This document shows positions 12,690 to 24,389 of a DNA stretch of 64,000 nucleotides, in pieces (position 1 is the stretch's first letter; the number at the start of each line of letters is the position of its first letter). This stretch comes from Pseudocercospora fijiensis CIRAD86. Its lineage: Eukaryota > Ascomycota > Dothideomycetes > Mycosphaerellales > Mycosphaerellaceae. Location of the stretch: contig NW_006921532.1 in the NCBI RefSeq assembly GCF_000340215.1, forward strand, positions 9,143,172 to 9,207,171, in the 5' to 3' direction. The notes under the pieces were generated by a model, which was not told the origin of the DNA, searched no databases, and saw only the letters and a list, made by a program, of their open reading frames with translations. The position numbers were made by a program, and so were the translations under genes.

Positions 12690-13224
12690 AAGGAAAGCCT
12701 ACGAGAGTAGAATTTGCATATTACGAGTACGGGACTCGTTAAGTCCTAAGACGATCTAGCGTCTCGGCGCCGAACGCTGTCCGCGGTAAGAGGATTAGCT
12801 AGCAATATCTTACGTACCTCTTTGCACAATTTAGTATAGCGAACGAAGTAGAGCTTAGTTACTACCTAATTAACCGGAGCCTAGACTATAGCAAAGGTAG
12901 GAGGCTAGGCAACGTCTAACGGCTTAGTATATAGACGGGGAGCACTAATGTCTTTGCTAGCGCTACCCTAGACTTTAGCGAATTGTACTAAACTTAGATC
13001 GGCTAAGACGAAGCGGATTAATAGAATTCCGGCACTATAGCTGTACTTTATAGAAGGTTAGCTTTTGCGTTACCGATACGGATTCAACTAGCTTACCTTA
13101 TTAGGTCGGTATACGAAATATGTTTCTTTTCGGAAGAAGCGCCGCTCCTAGATAGCACTATTGTTGTCCTAGAACGAGTTATCGTTACCTACACTAAGAA
13201 TGGCCGCGCTCTTTACGCTCTTTA
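12690..13224 (+). pseudogene. unrecognised decayed small protein J
   Basis: About 178 codons read in one phase if TAG/TAA are taken as lost Gln/Trp. Protein-like passages are SIANEVELSYYLINRSLDYS (12838-12897) and a hydrophobic-rich segment LAFALPIRIQLAYLIRSVYE. The end at a TAA overlaps the end of an antisense frame by about 50 bases, so the two would be convergent. Stop density (about 8 percent) is no lower than expected by chance in this composition, so the call is weak. Confidence 0.25.
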
Positions 13225-13690
13225 AGGACGATCTTCTACTAGAGTCCTTATCGGTCTGCTTAGCGCTCTCAACTATTGCTTTCTTAGTCAGTTCCTCCGA
13301 GTTAAGGGCAGCTAAATAGCTCCCTATCGTAGCAAGTCGCTTCTCTGCCTCTTTTATGTTATCGGGCATAATTACGGAAGCAGGAGCAAACTCGTTAGCC
13401 TCTTGAAGCCTCAAAATAGCTAAGACCTTCCTATCCTAGTCTAGACTTGATACCGTATTAGGTCCCTACTTAAGCGAGAGTAGTTCAACCTATAGTCCTA
13501 ATTGCTAAATGTAGCCTTTAAGCTGTTTTGTATTAGCCTAGTCGAAAGGAATGCGGTTTAGTGAAGTAGCTAGCGCGGCCTACTCGCGATCCGTTTCCTC
13601 TATCGTATACTCTATAGCGGGATTTGCTAAGATAGAAGGGCGTCGGGGAGCGTAGAGCGACACTAAGAAGAACTCGAGTCGTCCGTAAAC
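13169..13690 (-). pseudogene. unrecognised helical protein K
   Basis: The last 81 codons (13414-13169) are fully open from an ATG and read as a charged helical protein (DNIKEAEKRLATIGSYLAAL, then ELTKKAIVESAKQTDKDSS). The same phase continues upstream to about 13690 with Gln-type stops only, giving roughly 170 codons, including a Leu-rich segment near 13500-13440. The composition suggests a coiled-coil or DNA-associated protein, but no domain is recognised. It is convergent with frame J. The internal ATG may not be the original start. Confidence 0.45.
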
Positions 13691-14139
13691 AATGCGGCGA
13701 AGAAGTAAGCGTAAGATAAACAAGGTGTAGTATAGAAGCGTTGTAAGCTGTAAAGACAGCGGCGAGGTAGTAATAAAGGCAGAAGTGGATAAAAGGCGTC
13801 TAGAATCCGTAACTACGTAGTTTCTTTATCGATATTAGGCAAATTGCGAAGGGGCTACCCTTTTGCTATAGTAGTAGATAGGGTCTCAGCCCGATAACAT
13901 ATCTTTAGCTAAGATGCAAATTCCGTAGAGCTATAGCAGATTAGGAGGCAACGAACGTTTATTGTCGATTAATCCGTACGAGTCTATCGAACACCTATCG
14001 ACGCCTCTTATAACCGACAATCTCGCCTAATCAAGTATTGCGAATTCCTAGACTGCGACTAGGGGTTTAGTATCTAGGGAGTATATAGGATTAGAGGCTT
14101 TCTTAGTAAGGTTAAAACATACGGTACTAGGGAGGCCTA
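13691..14139. other. intergenic flank left of the TIR transposon
   Basis: No coherent frame. This stretch was adjacent to 25285 onward before the transposon inserted. CA and TG are moderately retained, unlike the transposon to the right. Confidence 0.35.
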
Positions 14140-14145
14140 TATATA

Positions 14146-14165
14146 CTAGATTGTTAATAGAGGTT
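14146..14165 (+). repeat. left terminal inverted repeat of the IS3EU-like transposon
   Basis: Twenty bases identical to the reverse complement of 25259-25278. Identity continues outward for nine more positions with one C/T difference, because the likely target hexamer is itself nearly palindromic. Confidence 0.85.
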
Positions 14166-14399
14166 CTTACCGCCTCTACTAACCTACCTCTACGACCAAC
14201 TTTCTATATTTACCCTCGCACTATACTCGCTATTAATTCGTAAAATGCCTCTACGTATCGATCTCTCGCTATAAAGGGCTTAAATAACCTTATAAGTTAA
14301 TAGCGGTACTATATAAGGCGAAATCCTATAGTACCTTATATAAGAGACTAGTTACTAGATAGCTCTTTCTACGCTTTGTTAGAGGCTTAAGGAATAGGG

Positions 14400-15905
14400 G
14401 GTTAATTATAGCTATTACGCTTACTATAACCGAGTTAATAATATCGAGGTACTAAAGATCCGAGTCGTATATACCTTCTCCGCTTTACGCTTAACTAATA
14501 AAGAAGCGGTTAAAGTACTAAAGATAGATAGATTTAATATTAGCTAGCAGAGATATTAACGGATACGTTAAGAGCTTAGATTAAAGAAGGTATTATCGCG
14601 AGATAGATAGATAGAAGCGGAAAAGGAGATAGTAAAGGTCTTATAGGAAGAGCTCGAGAAGTCTATAGTAGAGTCCTTCGGCCGACGGTACCTATATACC
14701 TATATTAGGTCTAAATATAATATTATTAGCAGAGATCGGCTATATCGTATAGCTTGCTTACTAAATCCTAAAGGGTTGCGAGTCCGCCGCGAGCGGACGC
14801 GAGAGCACTATAGAGCGATTGTTATACTAGGCCCTAGCTACGTAATATTAATAGATACTTACTATAAATTCGAGTATTAGGGGATACAGATCTACGTAGC
14901 TATTAATATCTACTCGCGTTATATTATCTAGGTCTACGTAGGGATTACTAGCCGTATAGCTATATCCGTACTCGCTTAATATATTACAACGATTAAGAAT
15001 AGTAGTATAATGCTATAGATTATCCGATTAGACCGTAGGGCGGAAACGATTCTAGCCGCGGACGCTTACTATACGACTCGCCTTGCGACTCGCCTTACGA
15101 CTTATAGTAACCCGGATCCGGAACTAGAACTAGAACTACTAGCTTTCGAAGACTGCTTTAAATACGGTACGAGTAAGATAAACTAGCGGATCGAGGCATA
15201 GTAGCGCTAGCAAGTACCTATATTAAATAGCTAGAGGGGCTATTTTTACGAGTTGCTACGCGAGTTACTATACGATACTAAATTGCTAGCCGATCGGATT
15301 GCCTTCCTTACAGTCTATATACTAATTATACGCTATAAAGTCCTCGAATTTATTTACCTCTAGAATAGCTATCGGATTAGGAAGTAGGCTAATCGACTAT
15401 ACGTCGTACTAGGTATTCCGCATATTCTATACTATTATCTAGAGCTAAGCGGGCATTCTTATTAAGGTATTCCCATGCCTAACGGCGTACTTAATTATAT
15501 AGAGCAAGACCTTTAAGGATTCGGTATATATTAGATTCTATAGTACTCGCTATAGACTCGCTAATAGACTCGCTAATTCCTAGATCTTAAAGCCTACCTA
15601 CCCGAGGCTACGCTTACTTAGTGTTAGATAGCATTATAGACTCGCGGCTTCTCGTATCTAGTTAGTAGTAGCGAGAATAATAGCGATAGAGAGCGAGTTT
15701 ACCGCTAGGTATACTTAATTCTTCGATAGCTAATTGCCGAGTATATAGCTATAGGGTTAGGGCCTAAACTTATAGAGTCAGATAAGCTATTAGCAGCTTG
15801 TAATTAGACGTTAGGTAGGGCGAATACCGGGGCTAGATTAATTAAGTTTGCAAATAATATATACTAATCTAGAATAAAGGATCTGCGAGCCGGCCGCGAG
15901 CCGGC
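14400..15905 (+). pseudogene. rve-type DDE integrase/transposase of the IS3EU-like transposon
   Basis: One frame carries an RNase H-like integrase core. The first catalytic Asp is in ILIDTYYKFEY (codon at 14854), where His and Trp positions have become Tyr and stop. The second Asp is in IIRLDRRAET (15031). The Glu is in RIEA followed by two stops at presumed Trp-Trp (15193). Spacings of about 59 and 54 residues suit the rve fold, and the block GYFYELLRELLYDTKLLADR follows. The N-terminal part has helix-rich Lys/Glu segments that may bind the TIRs. This enzyme would have cut and joined the transposon ends. All catalytic acids survive, but many Gln/Trp codons are stops. Confidence 0.75.
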
Positions 15906-16900
15906 CGCGAGTCGCTTATTTTAGTTCTATTTCCTTCTTAATCTTTCAATTCCTATCTTGTTCTACCTCTATACTACTGCTATAGTCCTACCTTAGTTCT
16001 ACTGCTAATAATGCCTATCTAGGGTACCTTTTGTACTATTACCGGCGCTAACTATATAATACTATTAAAAACATACGCATTCTATAACTTATATAGTCTT
16101 AAGAACCCTAATCTACTAACCGAGCGATTTGTACGCGAGCCGTTAGTAGTAGTAGTAGTAGCGGCAGCAGCTGCTGCTACGAGTTTAACTATAAGTATAG
16201 TACGAGGCTTTAATGCGTTCCCTTCTCTACCTAAGGCGGCGAATACTATACGTAATACTACTATTTAGTACTAAATTAGTAGTATAGTAAGCTAACTTCT
16301 CGACTAAATGCTAGATCTCGGAGCCTCTCGCAACGTCTACTAATACCTATATAAGCATTAAAGGAGCTAACAAAGGTATTATTTACCTGCCGCTATTTAG
16401 TTTTTAGCTAGCGAGTAGAGGTTTCTCGTAGGGGTAGAGTCGACCTATAGGAATATAATTAGCTAGTCCTATAGACTTCTATAACTAATATCTAGTCTAA
16501 TAAAGACTTCGAAGAAGCTAATATATTACTTATAGACTAGGTTCTTAGTCGGACTAACGCTAAGGACCTACCGCAAAGTAGCGTCTATTAGGTCGACGAC
16601 TATACGGAGCACTTCTTCTATACTAATTTCGATAATAAGCGCTTATTACTAGATAAAGTCGTATCTAAAGCACTTAGCCTAGGACTAGTTAAAGAGGCTC
16701 TTATACTCTTTAAACCGCAAATAGGGAAAGTAATAAAGCAGCTACTAATCTATTACCTTAAAATCTGTATCTAATAATAGCGGAAGCTATAGCAATAAAA
16801 GTAACTAAAGCGGAAGTACCGGCTAAGTACTCCTACTACGAGTAGTAGCGCGAGTACTATAGCGAGTTAGGACGGGGTTGTTCTATCTATAGAGATTAAG

Positions 16901-16905
16901 CAAGA
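16901..16905. repeat. target site duplication, left copy (gypsy element 1)
   Basis: caaga directly before the 5' LTR. The partner at 23966-23970 is taaga, explained by one CpA-to-TpA change. Confidence 0.7.
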
Positions 16906-17094
16906 TGTTAGAGGCTATACGTAATTAGTATATAACTAGCTCGAGTAAAGCTAGGGTCTTAGTGCCTTAGGTAGGGCTTAGCGCTTAGCGTTAGGCTAAC
17001 TAGCCTACCTTCCTCCTTCTCCTCCTAGATCTCTATCGAATACTATACTAACCTACTACTACCCTATCTACCTGCTAATATAACCCTTCTTATA
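16906..17094 (+). repeat. 5' LTR of gypsy copy 1
   Basis: 189 bases starting tgttagaggc and ending cccttcttata, matched by 23777-23965. It begins with the canonical TG. The end has presumably lost a terminal CA to RIP. Confidence 0.85.
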
Positions 17095-17105
17095 CAGTAT
17101 TCGAT

Positions 17106-17122
17106 CTACCCTTTAAGGGTAG
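17106..17122. promoter_or_regulatory. conserved palindrome in the primer-binding region
   Basis: ctaccctttaagggtag is a perfect inverted repeat around its central base, 12 bases inside the 5' LTR. Copy 2 has the same palindrome at 60077-60093 with only the central base changed. It could fold the genomic RNA near the minus-strand priming site. Confidence 0.55.
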
Positions 17123-17351
17123 TAGCTAGATAGTCCTTATTTTAAGCTTTTAGCGGTATAGCTACGAAAACTATCGATTTAACTATATTACGCCCGAAGA
17201 ACGGGACCTATACGTACTATTCTACTAAAACAACCGTACTAATTATTAAGTAAGGCCTTCTATACAGCCTATTACACTAAGTTAATTACACTAGACCGAT
17301 ACTCGCTAATTCCGCTATATCCGCACTATAGGGGCCTATAATATATTATTA

Positions 17352-18640
17352 GTTCTACCCCTTATTATAATAGCCGGCTTATTACGAAGCAATAATAACC
17401 GCGGCGCCGCTAGTAGCGCTAGCAATAACAATACTAGTAGTACAGTGCCTGCCGAAGTGCCTACTAAAGAGCCTACTAGAGGGCCTACTAAAGAACCTAT
17501 AGTCGAAGGGGATAACCTATCGTTGCCCGTTAACGACATTCTTAACAATATTGTTAACCGTCGATATAGCTAACTAGCCTTTAGGCCCTAGCTAATAGCG
17601 AGACTTCAAGAAGCTACTTAGAATAGGCTTACTGCCTTGCGTTAAGAATAATAGCTAAAGGATAATCTCCTCGAGATTCGCCGCCTATAGGAGTCCCTAA
17701 TAACTAATACTAAACTAGCAGTAGGGCCTTCCTTACTAACTATTTAAAAGAAGGATACTAAACTTAAGGACTATACTGTGTTTAATAGCTCTAGTCGAAA
17801 GCAATATAACGACTATATTCGTAACTATAAGCTTAACTAGCGCAATGCACTAAGGGCCCTTCTAGATAACTACTTATTAGTCGTTTACGCTATGCAATAC
17901 ATTAATAGCGACCTAAAACGCACCTAGGATAACTATTTTAACTCCCTTACTAATTAGACCGCTATTTAGTAGCAAACCTATAAAACTATTATACTAGACA
18001 CCCTTAGAAACCCTATACTAAGGCAATAACACGCTTAGGACTAGTACCTTCGAGCTAAACAAAAGACTAATTAATTGGCTCGCTTATTTAAGGCCTATTT
18101 AAAGACCCTTGAAGATAACCTTCCGGCTAAGACTAATTCTATATAGATCTCTAAGATACGCCTAAAACTTAGATAGGAGCTTATCCTCGAATTAGACCGT
18201 CGCCGTGTATTTAAATAGGCTAACCTAATACGCATTTAATTTATAGTCGAGGTAGAAACAGCTAAACGAGCTGTCTAGCTTTAATAACGACTAGAATCGA
18301 GGATCGGACTAGCTAGTACTAACCGCGGCAATCGTAGTGCCCGTAGAACTAATAGCTAAGGTTCCTACTAGAACAATAACGCTAATAATAGGAATAGTAA
18401 CAACGACCGTAGAAGAGGCCGTAGCTAGCGGCTATATAGAGGAGGCCGTAATAGGGGCCGTAGAAGGGGCTCGTATCCCTATAGTACTAACCGCTCGACT
18501 AATAATAGTAGCTATAGCAACCTCCTAACTAGACTAAAGTGCTTTAACTATAATAGTACTAGCTTTCTACTAGGCTAATAGAACAAACCTAGGGATTAGA
18601 CTCGAATCGACCGTACTACCGCTAAGCACCGAAAGCACCT
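17352..18640 (+). pseudogene. gypsy copy 1 gag with CCHC zinc knuckle
   Basis: The N-terminus has a Ser/Asn-rich linker and PTKEPTRGPTKEP repeats, then NDILNNIVNRRYS before the capsid-like helical region (17,580-18,250). An Arg/Gly-rich basic tract (about 18,310-18,520) precedes the zinc knuckle at about 18,545, reading KCFNYNSTSFLLG: the second Cys has become Tyr (TGC/TGT to TAC/TAT), and the His and last Cys positions are also lost. Copy 2 keeps the CFNC pair. Gag would form the virus-like particle and bind element RNA. Numerous in-frame TAG codons make it non-functional. Confidence 0.75.
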
Positions 18641-21600
18641 CTTAGTAGCTAACGCTATCCCTATAGGCTAACCTTCGAAAAAAGAATAAGCGCCGTACTA
18701 ACTATTAGCCTTATACGGCGTAAGACTATCGACATTATACTAGCTATTATACGTACCTGTCTTATATAGGACACGTATAGAACTAACTATAAGACTAAGG
18801 TTACGCTAGATCTAGGAAATTTAGTTAGTGCCCTTATTAGCTATCGCCTAGCTAAGCAATTAGACCTTCGACAATTAAATAGGACTAACCTACTAACCCT
18901 TGCTTAGTTTAATAACGCTCGGCACTTAACCTATAGGGCCTACTATATTCCTATAGTCCTAAGAGACGACCTCGGCAATAAGCGCGTATTAGATTTTACC
19001 GCCTACGTAGTAGATATAGATAGCCTTCCCTCTAATATTATTATTAGCAACCCTATTCTTAAGCACTACGCTATAACTATAGACTTAGGTCTCTAATAAT
19101 AGCGATTTAGAATCGCTAGGAAAGAGGATATTAAGCATATTAATATTAGCGAGTGCCCTAACGATATTAGGGTCCTATTTATCGGCAACCTAATACCTGC
19201 CGCAGCTAACCTAATAGTTAACCTATTAGGTAATAACGATAAACCTATGCCCCCTAATAGCATAGACTCTAACTAGCTCGCTCGTATACTATAGCCTATT
19301 CGAGAAACCTATATTAATGTGTTTAAACACTACCTAGCATCGACATTGCCTATATTTAAAGAGACGGACTATAAGATCGATATTATATAAGGCAAGGAGG
19401 TTCCTTTTAGACCGCTCTATAACCTTAGTAAGCGCGAGCTTGCTATACTACGTAAATATCTAGAGGAAAACCTAGCTAATAGTCGTATTCGGTATAGTAA
19501 CAGCCCTGCTAGTATACCTATCCTATTCGTACTAAAGAAGGATAGTAGCCTACGCCTATATATCGATTATCGCGGGCTTAATACTATTACTATTAAGGAT
19601 CGTTGCCCGCTTCCGCTTATTAACGAGACCCTCGACCGCCTTTCTAAGGCCTACTTCTACACTATATTAGACATTAAGGACGCCTATTACCGCATCTGTA
19701 TTCGTAAGGGCGATAAATAGAAGACGGCCTTCTATACTCGCTATAGCTATTTCGAGTACTTAGTTATACTATTTAGCCTAGCTAATACCCCTACAATATT
19801 CTAGTCCTATATTAATCGGGCCCTATCCGGCCTATTAGACTATCTCTATATAGTTTACCTAGATAATATCCTAGTCTATATATATTTACCTAATATTGCA
19901 AAGCACTAGGCTGCGGTACGTAAGGTACTCGACCGCCTACGGGCCTATAGACTATATTACAAACCTTCTAAACACACCTTTACCGCTAAAGAGGTAGCCT
20001 TCCTTAGCTTCCTCGTATCAACTAAGGGTATTAAGGCCAACTCCAACCGTATCTAGACTATTACTAAATAGCCTATTCCTACGCTAATTAAGGAGCTATA
20101 GTCGTTCCTCAGCTTCGCTAATTTCTATCGCCGCTTTATTAAAGGCTATTTACGATATGTAATACCCCTAACTAAGCTTACTAAAACTAAGGCTAACCCG
20201 ACTAGAGAGTTTAAATAGACTAATAAAGCACAAGCCGCTTTTAACGGTTTAAAGCAACGCTTTACTAAAGTCCCCTTATTATACTATTTCGTACTAAGTA
20301 GGCAGATCTGTATTAAGACTAACGCTTTACAGTTCGCTGTATTAGCTATTATATTACAGTAGGCTAATAATAATTACTAGTACCCGATTGCCTTCTTTTT
20401 ACGGAAAATAATCGATATAGAGCGTCGATATAAAACCTACGAGTAAGAGCTCTTAGCAATCGTAGAAGCCTTTAAGTACTAGCGCTACCATCTCGATAGT
20501 ACTTAGCATACTATTTAGGTCTATACGGACTATAACAACCTCCGTAGAATTACGAAGGTTACTAGGGTTATAGGTCGATAGGCTAGATAGGCCGTCTACC
20601 TCGCTTAGTTCGATTTTAATATACTATATTAGCTAGGCGTAAGTAACCCTACTAATAGCCTATCGAGGCGACCTAATTATAATAGCGAGACCTAAATTAT
20701 TCTTTGTTTCTAACCCTGTAGTATAAGATTGCTATAGCCTATATTATTAATAAGTAAGTATAGGATAAGCGGCTTACCGGACTCCGCGACGGCTTAAAGT
20801 ATACTAATACTCTTGCTATATTAATAGTGCGTATTAAAGACACAGATAGGAAGAGTTATAATAACTCCCTAGTCGATATCGCTATATATAGTAATAGCGA
20901 TAAGGGCACTACTATAGTTAATCCGGCTACTAGTGCTATTAGATATATATAATACGTACCTCGTTTAATAGCGAGGGTGCTATTAAATAACCTTGCAAAT
21001 AGGGATAGTTAATCGTTTATAGATAAGCTATTACGTGCTTAGTAGAGGGAGGCCTTTACTATCGAACGTATTAATAAGCTTGTAAGTAGGCGAAAGACTC
21101 GATCTAGTAAGAGTAATAATTAGTCGATCGACGATAAAGGTTACTTAAAGTTTAAGGGTAGATACTATGTCCCCGCTAAACAATCGATTAGACAAGAGCT
21201 TTTAAAGAGGTACTATAACGGTAAGCTCGCTAGTTACTACAGTATAGAGAGGTCATACGAGCTGCTATCGCGTATATACTACTAGCTAAATAGTAAGCGG
21301 TATATAAAGGAATATATATAGACCTATGCAGTATACTAGCGAGTTAAAGCACTAAAGCACTTACTATTCGGCGAGTTGTCTTTACTTCCTGTCCTAAAGA
21401 AACTATTTATAGAGCTTATAATAGACTTTATTAAAGGCCTTCCGCCTGCTAAGCGTAGGGGTAGTAAGGATATCTTCGATACTATCCTTATTATAGTAGA
21501 TCGATTTACTAAGGGGGCTCGTTATATCCCTACTCGGAAGGATTAGACGGCTATTAATATAGCTAAAGTACTATAGAACAATATCTTCTATAGCTATTAG

Positions 21601-22602
21601 GGAACCCCTAAGGGGATAGTCTCCGACTAGGGCTCGATATTTATATCTTATTATTAGAGTGAGATATGCCTATAGCTAAGACTTAAGTATCGGCTATCTA
21701 TAGCCTTCTATCTATAAACAGATAGCTAAACCGAGAGGCAAAATACTACCCTATAGTAATACCTACGCAGCTATATTAATAAGAACCCTAATAACTAGGT
21801 TAACCTCCTATAACTAGCTAAATTCGTATATAATAATAGTGTCTACTTATCTACTAAGGTCTCCCCTTATTTCGCTATAATAGGCAGTAGCCCTATATTG
21901 CTATAGGACCCTCTATCGCTCGAGGCCGAGCGTAAGGAAAGGGAAGCGCGTTAAGCCCCTAAAACACTAGCGGCTATTAAGAGGGTTTAAAAGATGCGAG
22001 AAATCTACGCTAAGATAGCCGAGAAGTTAACAAAGGCCTAAGAACACTAAAAGACCTACTACGGCAAGCACTATACGCTAATAACCTTTAAGCAAGGCGA
22101 TATAGTTATACTAAGCACTAAGAACCTCCGTATCCGCAAATATCCGTCGCCTAATAGCAAAACACGCCCTAAACTAGCACTACGGTTTATTAGCCCCTTC
22201 CGAATCCGAGAACCGAAGAGCAATAGATAGGCCTATTAGTTGTAGCTTTCTCCCTATTATACTATCTATAACACCTTCTATATATCCCTCTTAAAGCTAT
22301 ATTACTAGCGCGAAGGCGATAAAGCGCCTACTAAGTTAGAAGAAGTCTTAGCTAATAGCGAAGAGCTATAGTCTATAGAACGTATCCTAAAGCATTAGAC
22401 TAGGCAAGGCAAGAAGGAATACCTATTAAGGTAGTAAGGCTATTTACCTAAATAGGACTCGTAGGAAGCTAAAGCCTCTTTTAAGGATATAACTAAGTTA
22501 CTAGATAAGTATTAGACCGGTATAAAGAATAAGAAGAAGGCTAAGAGCCTATAACGTCGCTAGAGAGACCTAGGACTAATGCTACCCCCGGGGTACTATT
22601 AA
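18641..22602 (+). pseudogene. gypsy copy 1 pol: protease, RT, RNase H, integrase, chromodomain
   Basis: Protease residues appear as VTLDLGNLVSALISYRLA (18,795-18,850). RT is clear from 19,535: LRLYIDYRGLNTITIKDRCP, DIKDAYYRI, then the active site reads YLDNI (about 19,856-19,870) where YLDD is expected, a TpG-to-TpA change. RNase H follows (20,310-20,600), then the integrase core with LIIVDRFTKGARYIPTRKD (21,486-21,545), a GPY/F-like module (LALRFISPFRIRE, 22,172) and a C-terminal chromodomain (SIERILKH to KKEYLLR, 22,373-22,432), which in chromoviruses guides insertion into heterochromatin. The stop is TAA at 22600-22602 after PPGYY. Confidence 0.88.
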
Positions 22603-23776
22603 GCTAACTAATTAGAAGCTAGCAATTGTTAGTAAGAGATAACGAGACTATACTACTATAGTAAACGCGCACCGAGCGTTAATAAGCGTACTATAAGTAT
22701 TAACTAATCGCCTACTCTTTTAAGGATTCTACCTCTTTACTAATACGCCCTATAAGGCCCTCCTCTTAGTATTTAGGTCCCCCTCTTATTCCTTTATCCT
22801 ATCGAGGCCTAGGCGATTAACGAGGGCGGCGCGCCCGCGCGCGGATAATAGTAATAATAATAATAATAGCGTCGCGCTACGAGCTAGCGATAGTTAGGGA
22901 CGGCGCGGCTATATTAGTAACGGTAGTACGGAGTATATTGCTAGTTAAAGAGGAAAATTAGAAGTAAGGTAAAGTTAGAGCTAAGATAGCTAGCGCCGCT
23001 ATTATTAATATTACCTGCTCGCTACTATTATTAACCTTACTTATTATCGCTACTATACCTATAAAAACAACCTTACCTATACTATAGCCTAAGGCTAGAA
23101 CGTACTACGCTAGCTAAGTTAAAAGGTTAAGCGATTAATAGACTAACTAAGGGCAAAAATATAGAGCTAAGCTAGCTAGGGTCGATCTTGCGGATAATAG
23201 GTTACTTCTCGATCTTTCCGATCCTTTAAGCGAGGCGAACCTTAACTATTATACTTATAATAGCCTTTACCTATAGAAACTAGACGAACTGCGTTTTTAA
23301 AAAGATAAGATTAATTAACAATTAAAGGCTACTAAACCTAGCTAATTAGGGCTAGCGAAACTACGATAGTAAATAATAGCCCTCGTAATAACAAGAATAA
23401 TCCCTCGGGAGCGGACATTTCTAGGTCTTTTAGAGTAGACGTAAAGAACTCGAAACGACATTACTTAGAACGGAGGCAGTACTATAATACCTCGTACGCC
23501 TACCTATTATAGTAGGGAAGACGCGCTCGTATTATAATTAGTCGATAGTCCTTAATTCTCGTAGTTATATATTACTTTATTATATATAAGGATAGCGCAG
23601 TCGGAGTTAGACATTGTATTAGAAGGTAGGATTTAATATAGTTATATAACTAGGTAGTTAAGCGTTTAATTTAGTGCGGCTAAATAGCTTAGTTAATATA
23701 CTAAGTTAGCGGCAATAGAGGTTAAGATTAGAATATAGATAGGCTACGAGGGCGCGGCCTTTAGAAGGGAAGCGTA
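22603..23776 (+). other. long post-pol region of gypsy copy 1
   Basis: About 1.17 kb between the pol stop and the 3' LTR. It contains a GC palindrome (gggcggcgcgcccgcgcgc at 22824) followed by an (AAT)n microsatellite. The part around 23,350-23,640 is shared with copy 2 (53,500-53,780, reverse strand). A frame here reads passably but has many stops, so I do not call a gene. Confidence 0.6.
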
Positions 23777-23965
23777 TATTAGAGGCTATACGTAATTGGT
23801 ATATAACTAGCTTAAGTAAAGCTAGGGTCTTAGTGCCTTAGGCAGGGCTTAGCGCTTAGCGTTAGGCTAACTAGCCTACCTTCCTCCTTCTCCTCCTAGA
23901 TCTCTATCGAATACTATACTAACCTACTACTACCCTATCTACCTACTAATATAACCCTTCTTATA
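23777..23965 (+). repeat. 3' LTR of gypsy copy 1
   Basis: 189 bases matching 16906-17094. The initial TG has become TA. It is followed by the right target copy taaga (23966-23970). Confidence 0.85.
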
Positions 23966-24104
23966 TAAGAGAAGCTATAGAAGGAGAAGGTAATCGATAT
24001 AAAAAAGCCGCCTAAGTTTATTAACCTAAGCGGCGAGGATACCGCGAGGCTACCGCGAGTTACGCCTATTCTAAAAGAGTCGAGCGAAGCTAAGGACTAG
24101 CAAG

Positions 24105-24245
24105 ATAGTTAGCAAGATAGTTAGCAAGATAGCTAGTAAAAAGGCTAGTAAGGTTAGTAAGGTTAGTAAGGTTAGCAAGGCTAGCAAGGTTAGCAAGATA
24201 GCTAGCAAGATAGTTAGTAATATAGTTAGTAAGATAGTTAGAGCG
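24105..24245 (+). repeat. Gln-rich coding tandem repeat (12-bp and 9-bp units)
   Basis: Alternating caagatagttag-like 12-mers (QQDS type) and aggttagta/aggctagca 9-mers (QQG type). Unit copies vary mostly at CAG/TAG positions. It lies in the right part of the interrupted transposon ORF. Confidence 0.7.
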
Positions 24246-24389
24246 GATAGAAGAGTTAGAAGCTAAAGCGTACTTAGAAGCTAGTTAATCTATTATCTAT
24301 AGAGATACGATTAAAGAAGAAAGGAAATAGAAATATAGACTCGCTATAGACTCGCTATAGAACTCGCTCCTTAAATATTATCTACTAGT

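Larger units (their letters stand above)
16906..23965 (+). mobile_element. complete Ty3/gypsy chromovirus, copy 1, 7,060 bp
   Basis: Two direct LTRs of 189 bp flank gag, protease, RT, RNase H, integrase and a chromodomain in the Ty3/gypsy order. The element sits inside an ORF of the IS3EU-like transposon with a 5-bp target duplication. The LTRs differ at roughly half a dozen sites, mostly CpA/TpG to TpA transitions, so insertion was recent relative to RIP. A second copy of the family lies at 53.5-60.3 kb on the minus strand. A conserved palindrome sits just inside the 5' LTR in both. Confidence 0.9.
16000..24320 (+). pseudogene. second ORF of the IS3EU-like transposon, interrupted by the gypsy insertion
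   Basis: Coding parts are about 16000-16905 and 23971-24320. The left part includes a Ser/Gln homopolymer-encoding GTA/GCA run (16142-16180) and a helical segment (KRLLLDKVVSKALSLGLVKE). Removing the retroelement and one copy of its 5-bp target site restores the phase: the left exon ends ...IEIKQ and the right begins at Glu-Lys-Leu without a shift. The right part holds VIDIKKPPKFINLSGEDTAR and then a Gln-rich repeat tract. Function unknown. A DNA-binding partner of the transposase is a guess from the Gln-rich, charged composition. Many Gln codons are now TAG. Confidence 0.55.

Noticed and set aside
17336..17548. 70-codon minus-strand frame, with its mirror at 59659-59865
   Set aside because: Antisense of the gag N-terminus in both gypsy copies.
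18337..18528. 63-codon plus-strand frame
   Set aside because: Shadow of the Arg/Gly-rich gag segment.
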